A stretch of 64,000 bases of DNA from Stentor roeselii (lineage: Eukaryota > Ciliophora > Heterotrichea > Heterotrichida > Stentoridae): positions 46,235 to 110,234 of the forward strand of contig RSEH01000162.1 in NCBI GenBank assembly GCA_006503475.1, read 5' to 3'. The notes beneath the pieces are model-generated. The model was not told the DNA's origin. It made no database searches and was given only the letters and a program-made list of their open reading frames with translations. Made by a program: the position numbers and the translations under genes. Within the stretch, counting starts at the first letter, position 1. Each line of letters begins with the position of its first letter. Below, piece by piece: positions 8,820 through 19,121 of this stretch.

Positions 8820-11165
8820 CTACAAGAAATAAAGTGACCTAGATCCAGCCCAAGCATCATGAGGTCTAGGAGGTCCATTACGATCACTTCTCTCTCCATA
8901 CATATAAGCAAGTTTTTTTGCATACTGACAAGGAGCCGGTACCCTGATAGACCCGCTCCAATTATAATAAGCGTAGCACAGTCGATAAGCCAACATCTGA
9001 ATCTGGTCACAAGGAAGTCCAGAACTATCAAAAATTACATTAAAATAAGTCGGAGTCATACTTCCTTGATTCGCTTTCGCAGGCGTCACATAAAAGTCAA
9101 ACCCGTTCTTATCAACGACCTTCGAATCAACAACAGTCCCAAGAGGAGGATTTGTGATATTTCCGTTATTTTTCATGTAAAATCTGGCATTTGTCCTCTT
9201 GTTCACTAGAACGTAAATTAAAGAAGGCATCTCGAATTTTTCAGTTTTTTGCATAAATGACTCGAAGGCGGAATTAAAAGCGGGAATCTCTTCGAGAAGC
9301 ACTGTCTTGCCTTGGGAGTCAGAAATACCGTCGCGGAAAATAATTATTGTTGATGGGAAGACTTTGTTGTCTGATTTGAATTGAGAAAGACTTTCTTCTG
9401 TTGATGATTTTAAACCAGCGATCAAATCACTTGGAGAATTTAGGATCTTTGGGAAGGATGCGTAACGACTGAAGTTCTTGTCGGTTGATGCGCAGAAACC
9501 TAGGACTCCTGATGAGGATTTTTTGGAAAATATGTCGATTCCGATCACCATGCATGGACCTTTTTGGGTGAAGGGCAGGTTACTCACTACCCAAGGTATA
9601 CCTCCTACCTTGGCATTGATTTGAATGATAACCTTATTAATAACCGATCTAAGCCCTTTATCCTTTCTCAAAGTACTATTTAATATAACTTGCGAAGGAA
9701 CAGGAAAACTCGAAAAAGTAAGTCTTTTCAAATCATCATACAACCTACACTTTCCCTTATTCCCAGGAAGTACACAAATAATAACCCTAACACTCGGATT
9801 CAACGAATTCCTTAAAGTCCTATCCCAGTCATTCCAATTTTCACTAGAAACCGAAAACATTGCAGGTTTTTCACAATTAAAACTGAAGGCTTTAATAACC
9901 TGAACAAGATTACTCATCAAATTCTGTTCAACCAGTTTTCGATCCCTTTCACAGAAAAAGACTCCCCACTTATCAAGTCTCGGCTGTGAAAACATAGCTC
10001 TTTGAATATCTCTATCAAAATTTCCACTTTGTTCATTGATCTTGAACTTCTGATTTTCTCCCATTTGCACATCTCCTGAAGGCACAACATGAGCAGTTAA
10101 GCTGACAGGCGAGTCTTGAATGCTAATCTGCCATTTTTTTATTTCTTCAAGACACTTAGGGTGTTCTTCAAGAGCCTTGACGAGTGCAGCTGATTCATTT
10201 AGTCGGTCTTTTGGTTCTTTTTTAGTTGCGTTGGTTAAGTCTTTCATTACTGAGAAGTCGCTTCGTAGTTCATCGGTGAGTCCAGTGGAAACACAGAATT
10301 CAGGAAGCAAGTAACAGTCCATTGTCTTAAGTTTCGACTTAAGCAACGGCTGGTCATCGTTACAGACGTGTTTGACCCATCGTTTCGAGTAGTAAGACTT
10401 GAAACTTTCATTCACTTCTTCTTTGTTCTGGTCACGGTGACTGAAAGTGTTTAAAGGCGACATGTCCCAGTCAATCTCATCAATTTTGTAACATTTTTTA
10501 TTGTAAAGAGTCATCACGATGCTTCCAACCAATGCACGTGAAGCCAAAGTTTTAAAATCTTGTGGATTTGATTTTTTTATCTCTGTGATTTGGTCGAAAA
10601 CTGTGTTGGTCCTCAGGACTCGATGGGAAATGTCGATGTTTAATAAACAACCTTCTTCGTAGAAACCGATTGAATTAGAGTAGCCTGGCCATATTGTTAG
10701 TTTGTGACTTGCAAGGTTAATTGGGCGCTCTGGGTTGTAAAACTTTCGACCGATCATTATTAACTTCAGGAAACCTTGGATGCTGTTGAAGAACTTGTTG
10801 TAAAAATGGATTATTTCTCGACTTGATGATAAGTGACCTGCTGGGGATACTTTTATTTCGTAGGAAATGTTGTCGAATTCACTTGTTACTAGAAACTCTG
10901 GAGATGACTGGGAACTGAAGATTAAGGTGTTTGCTAAGACGAATTTGCCGAGGTTTTCCATCAGTTTTCCCTTCGCTTTTAAGATTATTCGCTCTCGCTG
11001 CTTTGATAGGCTGCTTGATACCTCTGGAGATAGGGATAGTGAAAAACGGTAGAGGGTACTGTCTGAGGACTTTGGAGTGAACTTGAAGAAGTTTGCCAAA
11101 ACTGAAATTTTAGTTCCTGTTGAACAATAACCAGGACGATTCGCTGGAGTGATTCTGGATTCCAT
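8820..11165 (-). CDS. PIWI: Piwi-clade Argonaute with atypical catalytic residues
   Basis: A 781-residue protein of usual Piwi length. In ciliates Piwi proteins bind small RNAs and guide genome rearrangement or heterochromatin. The PAZ-type region spans about 170-330 (LVGSIVMTLYNKKCYKIDEIDWD, then LLPEFCVSTGLTDELRSDF). The Piwi domain covers about 450-781, with QINAKVGGIPW at 515-525, GIDIFS around D544, FRDGISD with D612, and the YYNWSGSIRVPAPCQYA block near 733-749. Of the DEDH slicer tetrad, D544 and D612 are present. The Glu position aligns with D580 (SDLIAGL), and the final His (usually YAHKLA) is K750 (YAKKLA). Slicing may be lost or altered. It lies between an EF-hand-like gene and Rab GDI, all on the minus strand. 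Confidence 0.93.
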   Translation of the reverse strand: MESRITPANRPGYCSTGTKISVLANFFKFTPKSSDSTLYRFSLSLSPEVSSSLSKQRERIILKAKGKLMENLGKFVLANTLIFSSQSSPEFLVTSEFDNISYEIKVSPAGHLSSSREIIHFYNKFFNSIQGFLKLIMIGRKFYNPERPINLASHKLTIWPGYSNSIGFYEEGCLLNIDISHRVLRTNTVFDQITEIKKSNPQDFKTLASRALVGSIVMTLYNKKCYKIDEIDWDMSPLNTFSHRDQNKEEVNESFKSYYSKRWVKHVCNDDQPLLKSKLKTMDCYLLPEFCVSTGLTDELRSDFSVMKDLTNATKKEPKDRLNESAALVKALEEHPKCLEEIKKWQISIQDSPVSLTAHVVPSGDVQMGENQKFKINEQSGNFDRDIQRAMFSQPRLDKWGVFFCERDRKLVEQNLMSNLVQVIKAFSFNCEKPAMFSVSSENWNDWDRTLRNSLNPSVRVIICVLPGNKGKCRLYDDLKRLTFSSFPVPSQVILNSTLRKDKGLRSVINKVIIQINAKVGGIPWVVSNLPFTQKGPCMVIGIDIFSKKSSSGVLGFCASTDKNFSRYASFPKILNSPSDLIAGLKSSTEESLSQFKSDNKVFPSTIIIFRDGISDSQGKTVLLEEIPAFNSAFESFMQKTEKFEMPSLIYVLVNKRTNARFYMKNNGNITNPPLGTVVDSKVVDKNGFDFYVTPAKANQGSMTPTYFNVIFDSSGLPCDQIQMLAYRLCYAYYNWSGSIRVPAPCQYAKKLAYMYGERSDRNGPPRPHDAWAGSRSLYFL

Positions 11166-11469
11166 TTATTATCAAACTGGCCATTTCTAATCATTTAAAC
11201 ATTGGGGGGTTTTCTTGAAAATTATTATGAAAAGAAAATGGTGGACGTGGTTAATCTTTTTGTAGATATAAATTGATGCTAATTTTTTCCTCTTATCACT
11301 AGAAAAAGTTGAAAGAAATAAAAAATATCTCCTTTCAGAACCACTCCATAAAAAAAGTTGTTATTTCCATAGACATTCAAATTGATATCAAAACTATAAC
11401 ATAACAACCTCACACATCACTCACCCAAAGTAAAAAATCCAATTTCACTAAGTCATAAATTAAAACTAA
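11166..11469. other. Intergenic region, 304 bp
   Basis: Lies between the end of the Rab GDI gene and the start of the Piwi gene, so it should hold the Piwi promoter. AT-rich. I see no ORF, RNA gene or repeat. Confidence 0.5.
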
Positions 11470-12837
11470 CTAATTCCCTTGAGTAAAAGGTTTCAAAGTA
11501 GTATCCAAGTTAATTTTCTCTCCCAAGAGCCTTTCATACAAGCTGAGTACATCTTCACAAGCACTCTCAAAGTGAGAAGTCGCATCATAACTTCTAGAAA
11601 CAAACAAATTATCCCTCCTGCCATCATCAACCGGTTCATAAGTATCATAAATCTTAATAAAAGAAACCAAAGTCTCTCCAAGAATAGCGAAAGCCGGTTG
11701 CAGTTCAGCTTCAGGTGACTGAGTTTCAATCTGAGTGCTACAAATAGCAATATAATACCCATCCGAGCAAACACAATGTGAACTACTAACAAAGCTGACA
11801 TAAATATCATTACTTCTTCCCGTTTGTTTCTGAGGAATAATGATTTGTCCAGAAGGTTGATTATCAGCGTCTCCAATCGGATGATTCAAGACACAAATGG
11901 CGCGAATGACTCTTCCAGTAGACCTGACCTTTCCAATATTAATCACATAAGACGGGTCACAAAGGACCAAAGGCGCTCTTGCAACTTCAGAGCCTGACCT
12001 GACACCAGCGACTTTTCCATGTTCATCAAAAAGTATCTCATCGATGCCCTTGCTAAGCATATAAGTCCCTCCAAATATCGCACTGAGTCTTGAAAAGCCT
12101 TCAGCGATTCCACCAATTCCATAAACTGGGTACAGAAAAGGACTATTTCCATACAACCCGATAGAGTCCATGTAAAGTCTAACTTTCAAAAGTGCCTCAT
12201 GAGCTGGAAGGTTTAAACAAGCATCACTCGTGTAAAGTGCAATCGCATGAACTATGAAGTCCACCGTGTTTTCTTCTAGACTGAAACTTGAAAGTACATC
12301 TTTCAGAGGAACTGCCTTCAAGTCCATTCCTTTATGAGTCTTCGGGTCGTTTTCATCGTAATTTTGAACAAACTTGAAGAACTTTTTACATCTGCGCTTC
12401 TCGAACATGCCCATTAAGTCAGATTTCAAGGCTTCTGTGTCAGTCGCTGGGACTTTATGAACTTTCGCCTTGGCTTTACTGAAAATGCCTCCTGCGCTCA
12501 TTTGGACCACGAAGCTTCCGTCAACACATTTCCATTCTAGGTTATTGGCGACAGTCTCAGTGTGAAGAATGAGTTTGACGAGTTTTCCATTGGCCATTGT
12601 GAACTTCGGTATCAAATCGACGTTCCAATCTCTGTTGGCTCCAAGATGTGCAGGTGGTTCAGTTCCAGGATAGAACATGTTGTATAAATTAGTCAGATTG
12701 AGTGAGGCAGTCTCTCCTCCATAGAAGTTGTTTCGGTCCAAGTGCAGCACTTTTCGCCCGTGAGCTGAAAGTAGCCCAGAGATGATGCACTCAGTGAGTC
12801 CAGTTCCAAGGACGATCACGTCGTAGTTTTCTTCCAT
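11470..12837 (-). CDS. GDI: Rab GDP-dissociation inhibitor (GDI)
   Basis: A 455-residue protein (GDIs are about 440-450) that extracts prenylated GDP-Rab from membranes and recycles it through the cytosol. The N-terminus MEENYDVIVLGTGLTECI is the diagnostic GDI/REP dinucleotide-fold signature, followed by the conserved DRNNFYGGE. The middle contains the SIGLYGNSPFLYPVYGIGGI block and the C-terminal half has the SRSYDATSHFE-type ending. REP (Rab escort protein) is much longer and lacks this compact C-terminus, so GDI is the better call. The ATG at 12837 is right at the conserved N-terminus. Its start faces the metallophosphoesterase start across 76 bp. Confidence 0.96.
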   Translation of the reverse strand: MEENYDVIVLGTGLTECIISGLLSAHGRKVLHLDRNNFYGGETASLNLTNLYNMFYPGTEPPAHLGANRDWNVDLIPKFTMANGKLVKLILHTETVANNLEWKCVDGSFVVQMSAGGIFSKAKAKVHKVPATDTEALKSDLMGMFEKRRCKKFFKFVQNYDENDPKTHKGMDLKAVPLKDVLSSFSLEENTVDFIVHAIALYTSDACLNLPAHEALLKVRLYMDSIGLYGNSPFLYPVYGIGGIAEGFSRLSAIFGGTYMLSKGIDEILFDEHGKVAGVRSGSEVARAPLVLCDPSYVINIGKVRSTGRVIRAICVLNHPIGDADNQPSGQIIIPQKQTGRSNDIYVSFVSSSHCVCSDGYYIAICSTQIETQSPEAELQPAFAILGETLVSFIKIYDTYEPVDDGRRDNLFVSRSYDATSHFESACEDVLSLYERLLGEKINLDTTLKPFTQGN

Positions 12838-12913
12838 TTATTTTATCCACTATTTGAAAAGCTTCTATTTAGTCACCTCTAAACCGTGGCTTCTCAGTTC
12901 TAGGAATTAAAAT

Positions 12914-13669
12914 ATGAGAGTCAAAATTCTGTCTGTGTCTGACACTCATGAAGCTTTTGAAACACTTGAAAGCGTTGTTGATAAAGAAGCTGATGTTAAT
13001 ATTGTCTTGCATTCTGGAGACTTTGCATCTATTGATGGTTGGGATTTGAATAAGCAGGATGAAGCTTTGGAGGTTTTTAGAAGGACTGTTGAAATATTGA
13101 AGAAAAGTGGGAAGCCGGTTTTGTGTGTTCCTGGAAATGTAAGGATTAAGTAGCATGATGCGAAGGTTCTCTTTGGAAATGGAGAGTTTGGGGTAAGGGT
13201 TCTTGGAAGAGAGGCTCAGGTTGTGGAAGGTGTTAGGTTTATTGGACTTGGAGGGGCACCTCCTGGAGTTTTTAAGGATGGCAACAGGGCTTTTGAAGGG
13301 TTTCCTTATCGAGACACTGAAGACTGTGAAGAGGCTGTTAGGACTTTACTTGAACCTCAAGTCGGTAACGAAAAAAGTGTCTTGGTTACACATTTTCCAC
13401 CTTTTGATATTGGAGAATTACCGTTTAGGGGAAGTGTTGCTGATACTGGAAGTAAAGAACTGCAGGATATGATTCAGAATCAACAGGAAAGGATTGTTGT
13501 TGCTATTTCTGGACATCTGCATAGGCAGTTCTGGATACCTCAGTATAGGGGAACTTGTGCTGTTAATCCTGGAAGTGTTTTGTTGAGGAATTATGCTGTG
13601 ATTGAACTTGAAGTTGATGAGCTTGGTGGGTGTCGAGTTGTTAATGTTGAGTTGAAGGTGATTGAGTAG
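12914..13669 (+). CDS. Calcineurin-like metallophosphoesterase (one 15-nt intron)
   Basis: Splicing out 13139-13153 (phase 0) gives a 246-residue protein and rebuilds the metal-binding motif GNHD exactly at the junction, which is strong evidence for the intron. The dinuclear-metal motifs are in order: SDTHE (D9, H11), GDF around residue 36, GNHD at 74-77, H in VLVTHFPP (about 144), and GHLHRQ (about 190). This is the YfcE/UDP-sugar or cAMP-type small phosphoesterase fold. The substrate cannot be read from sequence. Without splicing the frame stops at 13153 just before the metal ligands. Confidence 0.9.
13139..13153 (+). other. 15-nt spliceosomal intron
   Basis: GTAAGGATTAAGTAG, phase 0. It contains in-frame TAA/TAG signals and lies between Asn and His of the catalytic GNHD motif, so its removal is confirmed by protein conservation. 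Confidence 0.97.
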
Positions 13670-14084
13670 GATAGTTTATTAGAATTTTAAAGAGATTTGG
13701 GAAGGATTTGTGTATTGTGTGAGGGATTTTAGTGAAAGGATGTGATGGGTTGGTATTCAGGATATTGATATTAGATAGGATATGAAGAAAGAATTATTTT
13801 GCTATTTGTGGAATAAGGAATTTATTGGAAATTTTAGAAATTAACAAAAATTTCATTTTATTCTTTTATTGGGTCTAAAGGGTTCAAATTTATACTATCA
13901 TCTATAATAAAGTATTTATTGATTATACTGCAGATTTTTTTGATTATAACAAACTATTTAAATAAATTTTAAGTATCAACACCCTAGATCATCTAATTTT
14001 TTCTTCTGTTAATATCAAAATTCCATCATTTATCATCAATAGTGTATCAATCCTTAATCTAAAGAAAATATTCTAATTATCTAC
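13670..14084. other. Convergent intergenic region, 415 bp
   Basis: Separates the 3' ends of the phosphoesterase and the MDR oxidoreductase. The left part is G/T-rich, the right part A/C-rich. I see no gene or RNA in it. Confidence 0.5.
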
Positions 14085-15101
14085 CTAAATTCTTGCATGC
14101 TCATTCGAAACACTAATAATCATCTTTCCAATATTTTCTCCAGTAAGCAATTTCCTAAGTCCCAAATAGCAATTTTCAATTCCAACAACCACATCCTCCT
14201 TATGCTGAATCTTACCAGCAGCCAACAATTCATTCAAATACTGATTCGATTCAGCAATCCGATGCTGAAAGTCAATAACAACAAACCCAATCATCGTGAT
14301 ATTCCTAGAAATAATAACCGGGTAATTATAAACAGGTTGCGCTGTTTTCTTTCCATAACTTTGAATGGCTCCACAAAGAACAATCCTAGCTCCTCTCTTA
14401 CAATTAATAAGAACAGCATCAAGAGTTTCTCCTCCAACATTATCCAAAAAGACATCAATTCCTTCAGGACAAAGAGTTTTAAGTGAGTTTGCAATATTAT
14501 CAGTTTTATAATTGATGACTCCATCCAACTTCAGCTGTCGAAGCCAGGCGGCTTTAGCTTCAGACCCCGTGATTCCGACGACTTTACACCCAGTAGCTTT
14601 TGCGATTTGAACAGCGATGGATCCAACGGCGCCTGCTGCAGTACTGACGACGACTACATCTTTTTTTTTAATCATTCCTAAGTCTTTCATGCTGACAAAG
14701 GCAGTCAAGCCAGTCATTCCAAGTAAGCCGAGGTAGTGAGTTGGGTGGCTTGTGGGAGGAAGAACAATCACTTTACTTGACTTTATCTTGCAGAACTCCT
14801 GCCAACCGAGAAGACCTGAAACCAAAGACCCTGCCTTGATGGAGGATTTCGAGGAAATCACGGTGCCTACCCCGAATGAACGGACCACTTCGCCGATCTT
14901 CACTGGAGGCATGTAAGAAGTTACTCCGGAAAGCCAGACTAAATAAAAGTTACCTACTTGAGTCGGGTCTACTGACAGGTAGTCAACTCGAACTAATACC
15001 TCGTCTTCGGATAAGGTTGGAAGAGGAGTTGAGACTACTTCGAAGTCGGAAGATGTTGGAAGACCGTCTGGACGAGACTTTAAAAGCACTTGCTTGTTCA
15101 T
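14085..15101 (-). CDS. MDR-family NADPH-dependent enone/prostaglandin reductase-like oxidoreductase
   Basis: A 338-residue zinc-free medium-chain dehydrogenase/reductase of usual length. The N-terminal GroES-like barrel contains LVRVDYLSVDPTQ. The nucleotide fold carries the signature AAGAVGSIAVQIAKATGCKVVGITGS (about 155-180), with LDGVINYKT and FLDNVGGETLD downstream. The family (LTB4 12-hydroxydehydrogenase/PTGR and plant alkenal reductases) reduces carbon-carbon double bonds of reactive alkenals or prostaglandins with NADPH. The N-terminal block (LLKSRPDGLPTSSDFE) matches that group best. Exact substrate unknown. The start is 27 bp from the divergent TMEM42-like start. Confidence 0.9.
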   Translation of the reverse strand: MNKQVLLKSRPDGLPTSSDFEVVSTPLPTLSEDEVLVRVDYLSVDPTQVGNFYLVWLSGVTSYMPPVKIGEVVRSFGVGTVISSKSSIKAGSLVSGLLGWQEFCKIKSSKVIVLPPTSHPTHYLGLLGMTGLTAFVSMKDLGMIKKKDVVVVSTAAGAVGSIAVQIAKATGCKVVGITGSEAKAAWLRQLKLDGVINYKTDNIANSLKTLCPEGIDVFLDNVGGETLDAVLINCKRGARIVLCGAIQSYGKKTAQPVYNYPVIISRNITMIGFVVIDFQHRIAESNQYLNELLAAGKIQHKEDVVVGIENCYLGLRKLLTGENIGKMIISVSNEHARI

Positions 15102-15128
15102 TTTACTTGATTATAGGCGTTTGATATA

Positions 15129-15461
15129 ATGAAAAATTGGAAAGCTGGACTTTCTGGAATTTTAGCTGCTACTGCTGGAGTCTTTGGAAAGTTTGGATTG
15201 CAGAATAGTGAAGATTTGTGGTATTTTAAAGTCGCTTCGATTGGGTTTATGCTTGTTGTCAACTCGCTTATGATTAATTTTCTGGTCAAGAGCTATAGGG
15301 ATATTGGAGCGGCTAAGACTACTGTGGTTAACTTGGCTTTTAATTACTTGTTCTCGGCTATTTTAGCGTTTTTGATTTATAATGAAGAGATTTCATCGGG
15401 GTGGGCGGCTGGGGCTTTGTTTATGTTCGTAGGAGTATCAATAATAAATTCCGACTCTTAA
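15129..15461 (+). CDS. TMEM42-like / EamA-type small membrane protein
   Basis: A 110-residue protein with four predicted membrane helices (about residues 5-25, 33-52, 65-82 and 89-108), half the size of drug/metabolite transporters. The beginning (AGLSGILAATAGVFGKFGL) and the end (GWAAGALFMFVGVSII) resemble TMEM42, a half-size EamA-fold protein that would dimerise. The Glu-rich NEEIS loop before the last helix also fits the fold. Function of TMEM42 is not established. It converges with the next gene, with 19 bp between stops. Confidence 0.7.
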   Translation: MKNWKAGLSGILAATAGVFGKFGLQNSEDLWYFKVASIGFMLVVNSLMINFLVKSYRDIGAAKTTVVNLAFNYLFSAILAFLIYNEEISSGWAAGALFMFVGVSIINSDS

Positions 15462-15480
15462 CATCTCTTATCTAATTAAA

Positions 15481-16326
15481 TTAGTTCCTCGTTTTGATAG
15501 TGCTAGCCAAATCAAGACTTAAAATCTTCAACGCAAGTGTTTTTTCATTCATATTCTGCACATGTTCCGAGTCAGTCTTCCCCCACAACTTACTTAAAAC
15601 CGATCCTCTCCATTTATCAGCACTAGTAGTCCTCCAAAAGCTTTCACAAGTATTATCCGACCTTCTCATCATCCTTTCAAACTGATGTTCATTCACATTT
15701 TGTGAAAACTCTTTAGAAAAAACAACTTTAAGACTCATATTATTGACATCCAAAGCAGCGAATCCAAAAGCAAGATGCAAATTTCTTCCAAGTTTGGTCA
15801 AATCCTTAATAGCAGAGAAGATAGCTTTATGTGAGTCCCGAATGACGATTTTATCTAAATTGCAAGAAAAAGCGATAGGGACAGGATTACAAAAAATCAT
15901 TTGAAATCCTTTCTGATAGACAGACCTTTGACTTGCCGGTTTTTCGACCTGGCTCTTGCGATGGTATCTTTGAAGGAGGTACTCAAAGCTCGCGTCAGGA
16001 ATGAAGACTGGCCTGTTTTTATGAACGTGTTTTCGTTCGAGTCTTTGACGGTTAATGTCTCCCTCACCTGGGTTGATCGCTGATATCCGGGGAAGGTCAG
16101 TCGATATGTCAAATGTGAAGGCTCCGAAACTGGGAATGTTCACTCCTCGTCCTTGTCTCAAGTTCTCGTGAATGAACTCGATCGATGCCTTCCAGATCAT
16201 TTGCATTTGGGATAACGGCTCTAATGGCTTTAATGATGGGTCTGTCCTTGGCTGGGGAGTCAGGTGACGCCCTGGGTAGGAGCTGGGGTTTGATAAGAGA
16301 TATTTTATGATGCTTTCGATGTCCAT
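15481..16326 (-). CDS. CCDC81-like HU-domain protein
   Basis: A 281-residue protein. Residues ~35-120 match the first HU-like domain of CCDC81 (QMIWKASIEFIHENLRQGRG, then the hallmark VNIPSFGAFTF and RPVFIPDASF). Residues ~140-215 match the second domain (PIAFSCNLDKIVIRD, AIKDLTKLGRNLHLAFGFAAL). In animals CCDC81 is centrosome/basal-body associated. These domains are distant relatives of bacterial HU, used by eukaryotes as protein-interaction modules. The protein is shorter than vertebrate CCDC81 and lacks a long coiled-coil tail. A cortical or basal-body role is inferred from the family. Confidence 0.78.
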   Translation of the reverse strand: MDIESIIKYLLSNPSSYPGRHLTPQPRTDPSLKPLEPLSQMQMIWKASIEFIHENLRQGRGVNIPSFGAFTFDISTDLPRISAINPGEGDINRQRLERKHVHKNRPVFIPDASFEYLLQRYHRKSQVEKPASQRSVYQKGFQMIFCNPVPIAFSCNLDKIVIRDSHKAIFSAIKDLTKLGRNLHLAFGFAALDVNNMSLKVVFSKEFSQNVNEHQFERMMRRSDNTCESFWRTTSADKWRGSVLSKLWGKTDSEHVQNMNEKTLALKILSLDLASTIKTRN

Positions 16327-17988
16327 TTATAAGATTTTAGATTACTTTGAGGATTTAGTATTTTAGGTTAAAATTATTTTTTTAGTGATTTATGGAATTT
16401 TAGAGGTTTTTTTTGAGTAGTTGTCGTTTTACTTAGAGATATTTAGAGAAAAGTTAGTGGGATTTGGTTGATTGGAGATGGTATCATAGTTTTATTCATA
16501 TATATTGATGTAATCGTTTAAATAAGTAGGTTTCTAGACTGGCTGAGTTTAAATTAATCCTGTTTCAGTTCTACATCCATTAAATTAAGTTTTAAGTAAG
16601 CATATAGATTTTTTCTTGATAAAATTATTAGTATGTAACTGGTTGATGTTTATGATTATTAAAAATACATATAATATAGTCTTGATGTGAATGAATTGTA
16701 TCAAAGTCATTAAATAGAAGAAATCAGCCATCATATATACTTTTGATGAATCTTTTAGTATGGCTTCTTCAAGATTAACGTCATTTATAAGAGGATTTTA
16801 AAGTTGTTGAATAAGCTGATTACAATTATAGACTTATCTTTTCTCTATTTTATTAAATTGTGAGATATTTTCATGATTTTATTGCAATATACAATCCTTT
16901 ATACATAAAAAGACAACTTATCAATACCTTAAATAATTCTCTCAATATACTTTAAAAGCATCCCATTTCATTCAAAATACCAAGCAAATAAAAGTCAATT
17001 TTCACTTGAAAATTCTAAACAAAGAAGTTTAATAGTCTTGTGATAACTTTTCATCTTTGAGCTAATAGCATAAAAACTTAAAAAATTCGTCTCTATATTT
17101 CTCACTAATAATTTAAAAGCTCAAATACAGAGAAGAATACTTCTTGGTTATTAGTTTTCTCTTCCAAAACACAATTATTTTAAATATCTTCTCCATGCAA
17201 AGTTTACAAGAAAATAACATTCAAATGTATGAAAACTTCGACTTGATCTAAAAGAAAACCAGTTTTCAATCTAAATATTTACAAAAATTTCAAAATTATT
17301 AAGATTTATTCATAATTTGGTATAAAAATATGAACTACTGATTGATGCAAGAAAATTTCGATTCAATCAAATTACACTCAAGTCTTCAACTAAACAGGAG
17401 AGCTGTCTATTTTTTTTTTATGATTCTTGACCTTATCGAAATTTCGACGTAATTTCAAGAAGTCTAAATGTTATATGTATTTAATTTGCATATATCTTTG
17501 AAGATGCATATCATAAAATTTGACAAAAATTGAATTTTTTTGATCAAATTAAATAATAATTTAGTAAAAATATTTGAAAAGAAACTTGGATTAATCTATA
17601 TCAAAATGTAATGATGTTTATATACTCTATCTCAACACATCAAAAAGTTTTTGAACAATCAAATTTATAATAATCATCTTAAGGACCTAATTTTATCATT
17701 CAACAGGGGAGAATAAAATAAAAAACTCTAGAATATTCACTCAGAAAATGTAAATTTCAATTTATTTCAAAAATTAGCATTTAGTTTATAGTTAACGAAG
17801 ATTAGACGAATCTTCAAAATCCTTAATAGCAAACAGCAAGATTCAATAAATCATTTTAAACACCATCAAATTGAATTAGCTTTCTGTTTTAAGCTTTCAT
17901 TTTATAAGCTAAGCCAACCCCCATCAAATTAATACTCGCATCCATTTAAATAACACTCATTAGAAATAACAAACCTATAATAATCTAA
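16327..17988. other. Intergenic region, 1.66 kb, no gene seen
   Basis: Lies between divergent genes. Very AT-rich, with stops in all frames and no frame above 60 codons. I see no tRNA-like GC island and no obvious tandem repeat. It is unusually long for a window where divergent starts are often 20-80 bp apart. Confidence 0.5.
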
Positions 17989-19104
17989 ATGAATAACCTA
18001 GAAATCGCTATCGAAGTTACAAAGTTAGTAGTCCTTCAGTGTCAAAAGGCGAAATCTGACTTTTTAACATCCCTCAATCAAATCTTCAGCAGTCCTTCAT
18101 TGTCTTCACCAGTGGAGCTCCCAGTAAAAAGGCCCTGTGAGATCCTTCTAAAAGAAACCCGAACGAGCACATCAAACGAAGAACAAGAAGAGGACTACTC
18201 ACGACGTTCTCCATCGAAAAGTCCATCAAAACATGCAAAACTTTCATTGAATCAAAGTTCCGAAGAAAGCTCAGAAATCGAATACAAGTCAGTTGGCGAC
18301 TTGAAAATCATTCAAAATGCGGGTTTGAGTCTTACTCAGACTAGAGCAGAAGACGATCTTCCTTCAGTCAAAATTGAACAAGAAAGTCGTTCTCAAGATG
18401 ATCAGTCTGGATCAGTTCATTCTCAGGAAAATGACTTGATTCAAGAAAAAGACATAATTCAAGAAAAAGACTTAAATATTATAGCTGAATTAGATGAAAT
18501 CATTCAAGAATACAAAAATGATCTTATTGGAAAGGATCAACTTGAAAGAATTAGCAAGTTTGTGGATGATTATCTTGATATGGGATTTAGAAATCGTAGG
18601 AAAATGAGACCGGTTCTGGAAAAAGTTGATAATTTGAAAACTGAACCTTTGGATAAGCAGGCTAAGGCTGTTTTGTCAGAGATACAGGGGAAAGTTAGAA
18701 AAGTAAGAAAAATTTAGATTTTTAGTGAAGCTCTTTTTATTGAGGATTGGGATACTCTTTACCAGTCAATGAAGCATGCACTAAAATCAAGAAATCACCT
18801 AAAAATTGAAGAAACCGTAAAAAGAGCCCACAACGCTCTCCCCTTAAAAATCAACGAAAAAATGTTCGAAGAATTATCAAAATTTCCAAAGCTGCTGAAA
18901 AAAATCCTAAAAACCTCAAAAGGAGAAACCTCAATAAAAGTATCAACCCTTCTAAAAAAAATCGAGGTGCGTCATGCAGATTCTTCAAGAGTGAGTAAAA
19001 ATCCAGAAAAAATCGCAAAAAACTTGCATTTTGACAACTTTCACAAAAAAGCAATAAACACTGTCGAAGCTAAAAAAACAGTGAGTTCTCGATGGAAGTC
19101 TTAA
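17989..19104 (+). CDS. Hypothetical protein with disordered N-half and helical C-half (one 15-nt intron)
   Basis: Removing 18703-18717 (phase 0) joins two frames into a 366-residue product. Residues 1-160 are Ser/Glu-rich and probably disordered, with a short repeat (LIQEKDIIQEKDL). Residues ~165-340 are predicted helical: DELIGKDQLERISKFVDDYLDMGF before the junction, and helices around KHALKSRNHLKIEETVKRAHNAL and FEELSKFPKLLKKILKTSKG after it. The latter faintly recalls the TFIIS N-terminal/LEDGF-type helical bundle found in transcription elongation proteins, but I cannot confirm it. The end of the gene adjoins a minisatellite. Confidence 0.7.
18703..18717 (+). other. 15-nt spliceosomal intron
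   Basis: GTAAGAAAAATTTAG, phase 0, A at position 10, ends with an in-frame TAG. The frame is open for 129 codons after it. Confidence 0.88.
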
Positions 19105-19121
19105 TAATGCTAAACTTTATC

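Noticed and set aside
13860-13900. TTCAAAT-containing sequence as a tRNA
   Set aside because: No cloverleaf, GC content too low, and no anticodon arm.
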